64,000 nt of DNA from NCBI GenBank assembly GCA_023055505.1, contig JALIRH010000111.1, positions 186,001 to 250,000 of the forward strand, written 5' to 3'. How positions within the stretch are numbered: position 1 is the stretch's first letter; every line of letters starts with the position of its first letter. Position numbers and translations under genes: made by a program. Under the pieces are notes generated by a model, which saw nothing but the letters and a program-made list of their open reading frames with translations, was not told the DNA's origin and did no database searches. Shown one piece after another: positions 37,901 to 52,900 of the stretch. Source of the stretch: Callipepla californica brunnescens (taxonomy: Eukaryota > Chordata > Aves > Galliformes > Odontophoridae).

Positions 37901-40900
37901 TGATTTCAGCAAAGTTGGTCTTGTACAGAGAAGCAGCAAATCACAAAACCAACATAATTTCCCAAAGTTCAAAACGTAGCAGTATACTTTGCCGAGAAAT
38001 GTCTGCAACACTGGTGTTGTCCTCAGATATATTATCACTCACATCACTGATATAAGATTCATCATCAGAAGCCTAAAACATAAATAAAATATTGATTAAT
38101 TTGATTATATATAAATTTTACTTACAAAATTACACAAATAATTACTTGAAACAAAAATATTCAAAGACATCATCTGTACCCAATTAGAGATGTTAACTAA
38201 ATCAACCAGATGATTCAATCAGCCATACTTCCAATGCACTAACAGAAACAAAATACATTCTGTGCTCTCCTTATGTTTCTGCATTGCTTAATATGAATCC
38301 AAATATTGATATTACGTTTACAAAAGAGTGACTTCAAATGAGGTCAAAAGAACCAAAAAATGTCAGCATAACACATTGGGTATGGAAGGTGAGAAGAGAT
38401 GGTCAGAGTTGCATTTTTAAAATATAATCAAGCTTTAGAATATAGTTCACATTTCAGCAGAAAAAAAGAACACTGACCAATCACTTTGAAAAACAAGAAC
38501 TCCATCAGTGTTAAAATTACTTTTAAAATTCTAGTTTAATTTACATTTTTTCAGAACAATAAAAAAACCAAAACTGTTTATCTCTGTTACTCTTGTGGAC
38601 ATCTCCAATGGGATGATGAAGTGTCAATCTGTAAAATATCCGTGCAGTTAGCCCAAATGCCATGGGAAAGCTGTGGGCAGCCACATGATGCAGGGTCTCG
38701 ATTACTGGTCATCTTCAAGCTTCAATGAGACAATTTTTGATGCTTGCTTACTTCTCTGACTACAGAGAATAACTTTAAAAATACGATAGAAGACCTTTGT
38801 TTCATTTTTAATTAATACTTTGAAATCTAAATTACTTGACCGCATAGTCAGACCTAATTGCTGCTGTGATCTTTACCTGAAACTGACATAGTCTAGCAAA
38901 GAACATGTGCTGAAGAAATATTATTGATACAACTTCCAGCTCAGTTTTACACTCCAGAGAACCTCTGCAGCCCATCACAAGCAAGTCTCGGGAAAATTTA
39001 TATAAATCTTACGCATTCTGATACCTTTCTATTCTAAATGGCATTAAAAATAACCATTCACTAGTGGCATTAATACCTGAATCCATCTGACAGCAAAGCT
39101 GCAGTACACTGACATAGCATACCTCATTTTCTGATGAGCTGGCAGACAAAAGCACCTCCTGTGCATCAAAGAACTCTGACACAGATTCAGACATAGAGAG
39201 CCTGCTCTCATTAGAAACTTGCTGAGACAATGGCAAACTGACATGAATTTGTTCACCTGTCTGCAAATAATACACAGAGAAATACAAATATTACTTTAAT
39301 AATAAAGAAAAGTGCATAAAAAGAGTAAATGACATGAATATTTTCTATGTCACATAAAGGAAAAGACATTAAAGGCAATATTTTAGTAGGATTTCTTGTG
39401 TACTCAAGTGAGTTTAGAAAAATTACAAAATAAAGTGCAATTTAAGCAGCGAGATGCATCTCATCATTTATGGCCTGCTTCTACCCACTGCTAAGATTTA
39501 GCAGTGAATAATCACAGAGCTAGTTCTGTATGAAAAGGAATGAATTTATGGACAATAGATGAAAAGAAACCTGATCATAACAACAAACAGTAGCTGGATC
39601 TAGCTCAAAAAACTCAGTAAAGCCAGGGAGTTATACATTACTTTCAAAATAAATGGACTTGTTAACTAGTCTTGTAATAAATGCTTGAAAAGTTTGAATA
39701 TTCAGGAGGATGGATGCAATATATGTATTTCAAATCTCATTTGAATTAATTGATAACTCACTACTACTAGAGGGAATTAATTCTATATGGCTTATTATAA
39801 TGAGAATTTAACAGCAAATGCAAGAATTTCTAAACTGTGCTCTGTGGATATCAATTCAGGGACAAGCTGATTTAAACAGCCAAACTTTTCTACCTCTTCC
39901 TGCTATTTTATGAGAGGAACAGCATATTTCAACAAGCCCTTACAAGGGGAACAACGTATTTAAGATTCTCTCTCTGGACTATTCCTCTAAAGCAGCTGCT
40001 GTTCTGGAGGCAAACAGGCTTCTGACTTAATCCCCTAATTTGTACAGCATAATGTTTCTGGGATAATAAAATGTGTTTTAAACAGTTTCTCTTCACACAG
40101 TAATATCATCTCCTTTCACCTCACTCCAGAACTCTTGCAAATGGCTTCGCTGACATCTTCATCCTCTTTCTATATAGCTGCCTCAAAATGCACAGGCAAT
40201 TAAAAAAAAAAAAAAATTGCAAAGAAGCCAGAAGGTCCTAACCTCATCCTTTTAAAGGGAAGATTATAAGCTTGTGGATGATTTATTATATTTGATGAAT
40301 TATAATGGAAACAGAATCTCATTTCAGTTTTACCTTTACAAGAAAGAATGAAAATTTTGTTTCTGTATAAACAGGAGGGACTTGGAAAAATATGTAGAAG
40401 GCCTATACTCACAAAGGCATATTCAATAAGCTAAGATTACATTCATAAAGTAGTCAGGAGAAGAAGTGAAAGAGAGATCTGGGATCCTCTTTGAAACTCT
40501 TTCAGTCAGACACACTTGCATGAAGATGACTAAGTATAGACAAAAAAAAAAAAAAAAAAGAAACAGCTAAGCAGTGAAAAATAGAAAATTGAAGAGACAG
40601 TCATTGCTCAGATCTTCACTGCCACCTGCTCCGATTACAGGCTGCTGTGCCCAGGCACTACGTCATTTCTGACTTTTCTTGTCAGCCTCCACCATGATAG
40701 GATCTTAAAAAAAAATTGTAGGGATGTTTTCAAAAAAACAAATAAAGGCGTCAGAAACAGATTTTCATTTGCCTTTCTTCTTGGAAAAAAATAATTAGGA
40801 AACCAATTTCCTAATTGAAATGATGTATGCATAGAAAATAATGAATGGAAAGGACAAATGAAAAATATTTCAGTAAAATGCAAGCAGAATGGTTGTCAAG

Positions 40901-43900
40901 ATGATAGCATTAACTGCAACATATTCCAGTTGGGACATGCAGATCTGGCCTTCTAATTAGGGAGACATTTGTAATATGTTTGATAATCTCTTGACTAAGA
41001 AATGCAAAACAAGATAAGACTAGATGTTGCAAACATGCTATTAGCATAGTGCTTGGTGCTTACACTGAACCCTTTGAGTGCCACTCAAGACATTAAAATT
41101 AAGCACTTGCTATTAGACACTATGCAGTTCTATTGATTTGGCAAGAAAAGTAAGATACAGAAATAGTTACCTACTGTGTGCTATTGTGTGTTACATTCAA
41201 GTACAGCAAACCCTCATGAATTCCCTCAAAGCTACAATCCCTCCCTATTTCTCTGCAGAGACCAGAGTTCTTTTGTGAGCTCTGACATTTGCAAAATAAA
41301 AGACAAAAGTTTAAATTTTAGGTAGAAAAAATATAGACTGAAAATCTCTACAAATATCCAACTTCCAGCTTGAAAAATCCGATAATTTGGCACATGTGTT
41401 CAGCTATTAGTAAGGAAGAGCAGGGTCTGACAAATTCTAAATCCATTGAAGGCTGAAGTCTTACCTCATCAGGACTAGGGATAATATTTACACTGACAAC
41501 CTGATCACAGATAACAGATTCTGAATGTATTCTGTTCAAGCGACTCCTTAGTTCAGCATTCTGGTTGAGAGCCTTAAAATAAAAATCACACATTTTATTT
41601 ACAAATAAAAAAGAAACTGTTAAACAGAAAAAAAAAATTAAAAAAAAGCAAATTCTCAGAAATTCTGTTTAAAAAAAAAAAAGAAAAAATTTGTAAAAAT
41701 CACAAAACCCTATCCTTCCATTTATAAGCAAATACCCATTTTAAGACCCTCTCTAACATCATTTAAACTTTTCATTGGCTTGCCTTCAATTATTATCCAG
41801 GATCAGAGGGCACTAATACTCTCCCAAAATGTAAGTCACATTCTAACTTAATTCTTCAAGTAGCCCTGTGGCAGCTATGCCAGTGGCCCACATGCATAAT
41901 GGAAATAAGGACTGAATGTACAAGAAAGAATGAAACGGCAGAATGATGTAAAGTAACCAACTGCAATATTCTTGATTTATGGCTCAAGAGCACTTCCTGA
42001 ATAAATGTTATCAACTCTTATAGCCCACAGAATAAAATTGCTTGCTTTTCAGCAAAAAACAACAAAATCACTAGCATCACTGTATGTCTAGACCAAGCTG
42101 CAGTATCTGCATGTGTGTGCTCACAAGAACCTCTGGACCACAGAATAAACTGATGCCAGTAGAATGTAATGCGCGCCTGGTATTTGCTATTTTTTTCTCC
42201 TCTTTTATAGCCTAAGATAGATTATACATATAGGTACATATACACATCGCTTGATGTCTAGAAGAACATGACTTCATGCTTGCTGAAATCCAGAAAAGCT
42301 TAACATATTACATACCCAGAACATGAACTTAACTAAGCCTAATATATCTCTTACACTGGGGATTATAGAACAGCATACATACTGTTGTAGTGGGCAACTA
42401 CTGTTACATAGAGTCACAATCTTTCTTCTCCTTCCCTTTGAGCAGATTGCATGATTGCACTGAAACAAAGTAGGATCAAAGTAAAATAGGCTTAAACAGT
42501 CAGTGAAGACAGTTTAAACAATGCCATTTTGCTTTGTTCTGAAATGATCTGGGTATGTTCACATGGAAGGGGAGATGCAAGGTTAGACCACTAACAACAG
42601 CTGAGCTGTAACTTCCTAAGCTGCAAAACCTGGTCAAGAGACCGTCTGACGATGCTAAATTTTCACTGACTGCACACTGAGACAATTAATTCACGATGAT
42701 GCTCAGCCTGACACTGGAGACCAAGAACAAGAGGAACCTATAACCAGCTAATTCAAACAAGCTGTTAGTAAGTCTCCACAAATCCTGATTACATTTGTTT
42801 AAATGAGAAAAAATGGTTGTCCTTATGTTTTGACTTTAATCTGTCTTTATTGCGATACACAGTAATCAATCTGTATAACATCATGTATCTATGACTATAG
42901 AAACATTAGGTCTCAATTTTAATCTCACAGCAAAAAAAATATAACTGAGTAACAATAATGGTGCAAGAAAGTATTTTCAAATCTGGGTCAAGTTCTATTT
43001 GCTTTTACACCTCTGCTCTCATCTATTGCTTGAAAAAGCTTTCACTTTTCCTTTGCCATAAATTCAAAAACTGGAGTTGTTTTGCAACCTGAAGATACAT
43101 CTCACAGAATGGTGTAGGGTAGTTCATCAAAGCACTTACTGCCGCTTCATCTCTTCTTCCCAACTAAAGCCAATGACTAATTTTCCTTTAGCTTAAGTGG
43201 GAGAGACAGTGTCCCAAAACAGGTTTGGATCTGAAAATCCAATTTACTCAGGATTATTCTTTAACACATAATTCCTTTTACAGTTGAAGACAAGAACATA
43301 TAAAACTATTCTGAAAATACATAGTCAAAATTTAATTAAGAAAACTAGAGCATCTCTTTGAATGTGCTAGATGCAGCTCCGAAGAAGACATCTATCATTT
43401 CCATCAAAAAAAAAAAAAAAAAAATTGATACTCTTGTTTTACTATAGAAAATTATAATAAATTTATGCTTACAAAAATAATAATAATAATAAAAATAAAA
43501 ATCTATCCTCCACACGCACTGAGGTTAGACATTAGTTTTCACTTACACAACAGAATGCATGCCATAGTTCTGACTAAGAACCTTACTGTTTTCTTGCCTC
43601 CCTGTACCTCAAGGAATAGCCAAAAGGCAAATAAATAAATAAATAAGAGATAAAATGTTCCTTAAACAGCTCGGTTAAACCAAGTTAAGAACATACCTGA
43701 GAAAGGGACTGTCTGAGGTGTGCTATTTGAGCATTGTGACCTGTAAGATCCTGTTCTGAGACAATCTGCTTAAGCTTCTCCTTCTCTATAGCTATGCTGT
43801 TAAAGGCAGACTTCAGAAGAGAATGCACTAAGGAAAAAAAATACAAAAAAGGCATTTTCTCAGATATGGAAATTTAATTTACATTTATTAAAATATTTCA

Positions 43901-46900
43901 GCTATAAAGACAGAAATTAGGATTTCAACCCTCAGATACAGAAATTTGAAACAATGCTATGAATGAACTTCAAATAATCTGTACCCAAATGATGTAAAAA
44001 CGTTTCTTAAAGTTGGAATGTTCACATGTTATCTGAATATATTATTGATGGTTAGTGAATGAAAAATCATGTATTAGTAAAATCTGTGTCTTGATGTTGT
44101 CTTCTTTTTCCCCTTTCTTTCTTTCTGTCTTTCTCTCTCTCTTTCTCTCTCTCTTTCTTTCTTAATACTGCACCAATAACAAGGCTTATTTGGTCTTCAA
44201 TAATAAAGCAGTGTCATATTTTTCCTATGTTTTTATTATAACACATAGCAAACTGATTGAAAATAGTTTTTAAAAGCCTTCTTCAGTATTCAGGACTTTT
44301 TTTTCTTTTTTCTTTTTTTTTTTTTTTTGTCAATGTAATGACATTTCTAAAGTACATTCTAGTAGTAAGCATCACTTTTGTTGCATCCACTGATACAGAG
44401 AATATCTCAGAAAAATTTGCACACACAAAAAAAGCCCTTCAAAAGGTTATGTATTACTCACATTTTGATTAATCTTTTGAAATAGATAAAACCAAAGGTT
44501 TACAATATCAATCATGTATTTACAAGGATCAAAGGAGTCCATTTTTTTTCTAAAATAAATTCCTTATTTTACAGAGTTTACCTTTCTCTGTACTCATAAC
44601 ATTCACACAAAATATATGGTAACATATGTAATTTTTAAGTAAATCACCTTCAAATTCTCTTCTGGTTTCGTCTAACACAAATGAAATCTTAGTCATGACA
44701 AAGTGAAGGTAATAGCGAAACATAACAGAAAAGCACAGTAAAGGAAAGGTTTGATGTTTCTAGTTACCTTTTTGTGCCATCAGGCAGAATTCTTCTTGAA
44801 GCTTCATGTACTCTGTAGAGCACTCCAGAGGATCTGTTACATGGCTTGGGGGTGTCTGGAAGTCGATATCTGCACAAAGGTTGGGATTGGATAAATGCAG
44901 CCGAACTGGAGACATTGTGGCACTGAAAGGGACCTACAGTGAGAAACAGTAAGGATGTACTGTTTAAGAAGCAAACCAAATTTTTGATTCTGTTGAAGCA
45001 AAATAGAAATTACTCCTTCTGGAAAAAAAAAAAAAAAAAAAAGTATTTTGTTGAAATGTGATGAACATAGTAAGAAAAAAATATTTAACTTTTTACTGTC
45101 CTAAATCACTGCACAGTTGATGCAGAATTCCTTGTGCTTCTTGAAAATTTTCACTGAAACAGATAAAAATATCTTAATACCTAAGTATAGATTGCGAACA
45201 GTTGAATATTTCAATTCTAACTTTAACAAAACTGGTCATTTCCTAATTCTTAAAAGATGATTAGAAAATTTAGCCACAACACATGCTGCTTTGCATTTTG
45301 TCATTGGAGAGTCCGTGTAGTATGAATCCACTTTTACAGCACCAACATGCGAGTTCCTCCTGACCTAGAGACTATTCTCAAATATATCACTGAAAACTAA
45401 TCTAACAATCAGAAATCTGCTGTTAAACCCTAAGCAGAAACCGTTGTACAAGAAGAAATGAAAAGGGAAAATCATATAGTCATCCTATTTTCTAATTACA
45501 CAAACAAAAATAAATTAAATCTCCACTTAATTTTCACTTAAAGTATGAGAACCATATGCAAAGAGATGCAGTTAAGTAAAATGCAGCAAAGATTTTATTA
45601 TAGTTTTCACTTCTTTTTCTCCTATATTTTTCAAGTACAGTAAACAAAAATATACATTCACAGCTTATTTATATATTTTACATATAAATGCACCATGTGT
45701 ACTGAATGGATACCTATATGTTCCATATGCTGTTTACATATACAATGCTGTTACATATGTGATGTGTGTGTGTGACAGTATGTTTTAATTTTACCATTTA
45801 CACATGTTATAAAACCCAGTCAAGAACTCAATTTTCAAAACTAAATGAAAGGGGAATGCATGCAGAACTACATTTCTTTTCCTTTTCTATTAAGTTAAAC
45901 ACGTTTAATACATTAATGCTAATTTATTCTGTGATATTGATCAAATGTATAAATAAAAATCTTCCATACTGCAGACGAATGTGATTATTGAAATATGAAA
46001 AGTGGAGTAAAAAAAAAAAGGTAGACAAAATAAAAAGTCATATTACTAAGATTTATATTTTTTAAATCAACAGATAAGTTATATACTGCCATCAGTATCT
46101 GAAATTGGTATCTTTTTACTTGATTACATCAAGGAATGGTTCTCTCAATCCCTTCCCATAACATTTTTCATCAATATGCTGAAGAAAACCTCAAAATCCT
46201 ACTAGACCTGTTAATCACATCTTGAGCACATTCTGGGCAACATCATTCTCTACTTTGCCCTTCATTTTCCATATACACATAGCAGACTAATGGTTTCATA
46301 TTGTCTATCCAGTGAAAACTTTCCTCTTCTCTCATTATTTTCATTTCTAACTATACCAACAAAGTAGTTGTTTTTAATTGGACTTCATTTTTTACACATA
46401 TCAAGATTTCATTAACAGGGATATAGAATAAATTTCTTCTAGAGACAGCATTTCTGCCTCATACCTCAGCTGGCCAGGCTGAAGAGCAATGTGTTCTTAG
46501 TGAGGTTTATTTAAAAAAAGAACATTATATTTAAAGTATGAAAGTAGGTCCTAGAAACAATATTCACGCATTCTACAATTACCATCACACTTCTTGCAAG
46601 AGATATACATTGACACGCCACAGCCAAGTATCTGCTTTGCTGACTGCTTTGGATACATGAACCAAAAATAATGAACTGTTAACTGATATGAATTAATGAA
46701 TGAATTCATTCTCTTGAATAACTAACAGTCTAAGAAGCACTGCCCATGAGTTTCTCTTCCTCCTTTTTTTCTTTCACAGTAGTGCTTTCTCTCTACACAC
46801 ATGGTGACTTGATGCCATCTTGATTACCTTTTTTTTTTTTTCTTTTTTAAATCTTTTTAAGTACTTAGCCTCTTGATGGATCCCTCTAACTTTTTTCTTC

Positions 46901-49900
46901 CTCAATCTTGAAGACAGGAGTACAGGTACACTTCATCCTGACTTTCTGCTTTACTCCAAGTGCTGAACTACCACTCATTCATCAGCCTCTTCAGAACTGC
47001 ATGTTCACGAGAGACTGACTATTCCCAGTGCAGTGGGTTGTAACACAAGCCTCTCCTTTCTGCATTTTACCTGTTGTAATTCTGTATCTTCCAGCCTATA
47101 AAGACAGCAAACTGAGATGTGGGTTTATTTCTCTCCTACAAGGGCAGATAAGATAAGATCACACCAATCAATTGTTAACTGTCATTCTGCATCAATACAC
47201 GGCTAATACAGATTATAGGGGATTAAATTTAGATGAGTTAATTTAAGAATAGCACTGATTTCTCTCTTGCTTTTCCATGAGAACCTAATGTAAATGAGGT
47301 CCATGGTTCAGGTAGCAGGGATCAAGGTATTCAGGATTAAGCAAAAACTACATCTGATCCAGTGGATTTTAGCAATGGTCTGGAGCAGGACAGCTCGGAA
47401 AACTAGCTTGATACTGACTGCTGGAGCTAGGTAGAGGTATGTGTTCAAAGCTCACTTTATTCTTCAGGTGCAGTGAGCTTTTTTTCATATAACTTTATAT
47501 CTTCCCCATCCAGCTGTTTCACTAATCCTTTGAGGGACCAATCTGTTGTCATGGTTTTAAGATTTTTATTATATTATTAATATTCCACCACAGAACATCA
47601 TGTAGTGTAATGGGAGTTAAAGAGTTAATGCTCTAGCTGTGTGGATCATTGATAGTTACTGATATGCCTGCCTCAGAAGAGAAGAACCACATTTCCCAGA
47701 GGACTGTGCAATGCTTTGCATTTTTATGTGTTTGCACTCAGAGGGAAAGATAAAACTGTTTCTGCGGTCACAGAACCAGTCCTCTCTTTTCTTTGGGATC
47801 AAGCTCAGCAGTGGGTGTTTGTTGCAGCTGTCTGCCTTCAGCGTTAGCATAAGGCCTTTGGTTTACTGGACACTCTCTTGCTCATTTTATTTGATTCATT
47901 AGCCTCAATTCCATTTATATTGTATTATATTGTGTTATTTTGCTTTCTGATATCTTATTTAGTAAATTAGCTTTTCTCCTCAGATTGTTGCCGCTGTTTT
48001 GTTCCTAGGCCCATCTCCCTTCTACCTTTTTCCCCTTTCCCTCCTTCCTCTTCCCCAGAGCGTGGGCCCGTGGGTCCCCTGCCTCAATCATCATGGTACT
48101 GGGTCAAACCGTCCCACAAACCACTGACATCTGCATTGTGCATTCCTAATAATTACTTTCCCAACAAAGCAGCAGCTGAAGGTATACTTACAGTGCTAAT
48201 TTTGTTTCATAAATAGTATTTCCCACTCCCAGTTAGTAGCCTGCATATTGATTTCAGATCTCCGAATTTCACATTAAAGGCTTGGAGAACTAGCAAAAAT
48301 GAAAAACAGACACTAGCAGTAGTAATATGACTTTTTTTTGGATTATGGGATGTAAACAGAAAGTACCTTAAATGAAAAGGCTAATCTTACATTACTTAAA
48401 AAAAAAAATAAAAATCAGAAGTGTCATAATTTCATATTTGTTTATAGCAAATCTCCTCGTTTCCACTGTCTTGCTGTAAACTGTTAAGAGAATCTCTTAA
48501 TAGAATTTGATCATTTCGATCCATTTTGAATAATGTAGAATGTATATCAAAGCTATTTTCAAATAGTCCAGGGCCCGAGACTGTTTATCACTTGCACTTG
48601 CACAAAGGAGGAGGGACGCTGCCAATAAATCAAGCTTAGACCCTCATTTGTGACACCCACTTGTGTTATGCCTGATCACTTCTAAGTGACAGCTGAGAAT
48701 GGGTAGCATGGACACCTCCATAATGTGCAAGAAACATCTCCATAAGCTTATTATGCATTTCAAGTTACACAGCTTCTTATCTTTCAAACTCTGCCTTTAT
48801 TTTTAAATCCACTCACTGTTGTAGCCACAGCAGCTGCTAGTCTCTGCCGGCGTCGTGTTGTGCTGAACTGGCCCTTCGGTGCCGGCCCTTCCTGACAGTG
48901 AATGCAAGAAGAGAAGGAAGTAGAGAAAGAGAAGGGAAGGGGTGATGGGACACAGGAAGATGAAAGGTGATCAGAAAAGGGAGAGGGAGAGTCTTTAAGT
49001 GGATTTCAATTTTGTTAACTCTTATGTCCTACACATTCTGAGAACATATAATATGTTCTCACCTGTGAATGCCAGAGACTTATATAGTTAGGTACTTCAC
49101 TAACGTTATCTCCAGAAGAGTTGGACTGCAATGGACAAAAAAAGAAAAAATAATTCTATTAGCTTTGCTGTTCAGAGTCATAAGGCACTTATGGAATAAG
49201 AAAACAAAACAGATGCTATGACATGGAAGAAAACACAAAACAAAAACTCCTTAATTTGACCATTTAGAACACAAATTCTGAAAGAGATCACTTCACGTTT
49301 GTGGAAATGCACCAACTGTGGTTACTGAAGATAAATGCATCTCAATGGTAAAACGTGTGTGTGCATTTACGTTATAGGGAGCTTCCTTATGTAAAAACCC
49401 CTGTGCACATTTCAAGCATTTCCCTATCTGCCCTTGGGCATTTGTGTTCATTTTCTCCACACACCATCCTCTTGTGTTCTGTAAGATAGCATTTCTCATT
49501 CTGTACATTACTGAAGGCCTGGCTTTCAAACCAATTCAAATCTCAGATAGAGCAGCAGAACTGAAAACTAGGTGTTCCAACAACTTCTTCCTTTTTTGCA
49601 TGCCTAACATGTGGCTTCATCCTGCCTAACCTCATTTTCACATTACTTTTAAGAAAATGTATCATGGTACATCAAAGTTGAGCACATGCTACAAAAAGTG
49701 TGCATGATACGGAACAGCTCCACACCTACCACAAAGCCCCTCTACTTATGGTCTAACAAAATGTCACTGTTTTGAAGAAATTGGATGAATTTATAACACT
49801 AGAAAATCTACCTTATTACTATAGCAAAGAATTTTCAATTCCTTTGCATTCCTCTTAATCTATATATTCCTTTATGACCATTTCACTATTTTTAAATTCA

Positions 49901-52900
49901 TATACATTTTTATTTCTCTAAAAGCAGCTTGGGGAACATAGAAATATCACTGGAATAGTTCAGACACAAGGATATCATGCTAAAGAACAGGATATTTTAC
50001 TTATTTAGTCAAAGACTCTTGTCCCTTGATCTTGTACACTCCCTTCTTGTAGGCTTGGTGAACCTGAAAAGGACATATCCTCCACCCAGTTGATGCCTTT
50101 GGCAGTGCTATCAACCATGGAAGATTTGTCTAATGACACCAGTAAGAGAACCTTAGCCTTGCACCTTTTTATTTTTTGTAAAATTATCATAGTAAAAAAC
50201 CATGTGCATGACCTCTAAAACAGAGACTATCAACTTCATTAAAGTACAGTCAATATCATATGTATAATTTCAAGATCTTTGTGCTCTACAGAAGTATGTC
50301 TATACTCTGAATAAGAGTTAAGTAGAGTGTTACTGTTTAACTAATAGAGACACACAAATTTATACGTACATCTACAGAAACAGAGAGATGCATTAACACA
50401 TATATTAAGCACTCAAAATCTGCAAGATTCTGAATACGGGTGTACATTACATTAATTGGAACTATGAGTTCCACAGAACCACCAAACCCAAACAAAATAC
50501 GAAGAAGTCATGTAATAATCCAAGTTACTATTAATAGCATAAAAATAAGCATTTATTTAAGGGAAGAAGTAATAAACCAGGTTTTGTTCATGAGTTGCAA
50601 GCTGCAGCAGAGCAAGCTGACTTTTCAGGTCATTCTGTACAAAACAGCTCTCCTGCTAAACAGATTCTCCTTCCATTTTCCTTTGAATCAGTCTTGGAAC
50701 TTTACTTCTCTGAGCATAGAATGAAACTATATCAATGTAGTTAATTTTGTTGCTGTTTATTAGTATTTTTTCTTCCTTTCAAGATCTTCAGACTGTCGTG
50801 AGAATGTAAAATGGTTCTTTAATCAAATTAAAGATGTCAGTTTTGTACAAAATCAACATTTGTAAAATTAACTAAACTGTTGTTATTACCTTTTTAAAAT
50901 AGACTTTTAAAAAATAAAATAAACCTCCCTCATACATGCAAAGTATTTTTCTTTTCAGTAAAGGTCTGTAAATTAAGCTATTAATTCAGCAGAACTAAAC
51001 TCCCAAATATAAAGACATGTATGCACATGGTATGATTAATTTTTCTCAGTGGAGAAACCCCACATTCATCAGGGATTTAACCATGGTAAGCAAAGTCATA
51101 TGCATGAAGAACTGATATACCTGAATAGTAAATAAATGCTTTTAGGAAACAAAGCAAGAAGACAAACTTGTCCTCACAATAAAAAGCACTTTTTAAACTC
51201 TAGAATATGAGTGCTAGGTTTATAAAGAAATGTGTTAGCAGGAACACAAAAGCGATCTCACTAACTCATTATGAGCACAATGCAGACTGCAGATTTTTCC
51301 TTGCATTTTACACAGTGGACTCAGATCTAGCAAAAACTGCAGTAGTGTTCCCTGCTATCTGTGAACAGAACACCTCATTTTCATGCTTTCCGGCTTTCAA
51401 CATCATACTACAAAAGGTCCTTCTATGATATCTAACAATTCCTTATTCTATCATAAATTGGTGCAAACATTTCAAATGGAATTGTTAGAATGTTATTATT
51501 ACTATTATCTCTAAAAACAAATGATTTATATGGACGAATGGGGAAAGGAAAAGGACAACAAAACCTCTTTTGGTATCCAATCTATCAACAACTGAATAGC
51601 AAATCATTTGTACCCTCCATGAAGAAATGATCACAAATTAGACAGCGATTCAAAGCAGTGGATAATGGTTTATAAGGCGTTGGAGCAGTTCTGAAAAATT
51701 ACCTATATGAAAGGTCAATGGAGCTAGAAGAAGTGGTTAATAAAAGAACACAGCAGGAGAGGAAGTTTAAAAAAACTCCAACACTTTAATATGTGAGAAA
51801 ATAGATATTTTAGTGGAATAGCACCACAAGTAAGTTATGATTAACACAATGAGTCAGATTGAGGCCATCTTCTGCAGATTTCAGCTTTAGACCATTCCTG
51901 GAAAAGAATAGCCCTTTGAATTATAAAAAAAAACATATTGAGCCTGTCATTAGTTAAGATATTGGAACAGACAAAAAAAAAATATCTTCACCTTGCATAT
52001 AATTTAGAATCATTTTGTTACTTCTGTTTCCCTGCAAATTAATTGGTAAATCAGTCAACAATCATTTAATGCTTTGCTCTAATAAAATAAGCTTTTTATT
52101 TTCCAGCCTTAGGCTTGCCAAGAGTCAAAGCTGCCTGAGGCTAAGCTGCATTTACTACCTCCTCAGCAATGATAGACCAAAGTAGAGCAGTGCTATGCAC
52201 ACAAACTCTCTCAGGGGAATCTGCACAGTGACCCATGCCACCAACAGCACCCTGAGAATCAGATGCCAAAATTACAGTCTCCCATTGGAAACCCAGCACA
52301 GTGTCAGTTTGTCAGGGTGTAGGCTGCACAGGAACAGCTCATAATTCCTCATGGAGTACCCTAAATCATCATATATTGACTGCCTTTTCATTTTTACATC
52401 TTTTTTTCATTGAGAGGAATTTCTTAAGACCACTGGGCTATGAAAGAACATGTGGTGTTGCCTCCTCTTTCCACCAAGAGCTTGCATCCATTTTCCTGGT
52501 ATTTTTCTTAATAGAATATCATTATTCAGCAACAAGGAAACACAGTCATCTTTCACATGCAGGTAATAGATTATAACATAACCACCAAAATTCCTTTGTT
52601 AATAAAACTTTTTAAACCAAACAGATACTTCATTGTTCAACATGTTCTAATTTATCTAGAATAACAGATAGAAAGAAAAGTCACCTACAACAGCTGCAAC
52701 CAGAATGCTGGTGCAAGTTTCTTTCCTTACAGTTTTCCTTCCTTAAGATTGTCTGTCTTCTTACTGAGGACTTCTTACTGTGTTTCTAAGTCACAGAAAT
52801 TCCTTATTGTGTCTCTGAGGGTCATATTAAAGGTTTTCAAAATCTGCACGAATTTCAAGGAATTTAAATGAATCAGAAGTTGCTGACATATATTTTTTCT

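Larger units (their letters stand above)
38073..43696. other. OSBPL6 introns (FFAT-linker region)
   Basis: Three introns (38,073-39,122; 39,261-41,464; 41,573-43,696) separate the linker exons. They hold poly(A) runs (about 40,200-40,215; 40,541-40,559; 43,406-43,424) and an (AAT)n stretch near 43,475-43,502. No mobile element or RNA gene was recognised. Confidence 0.55.
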
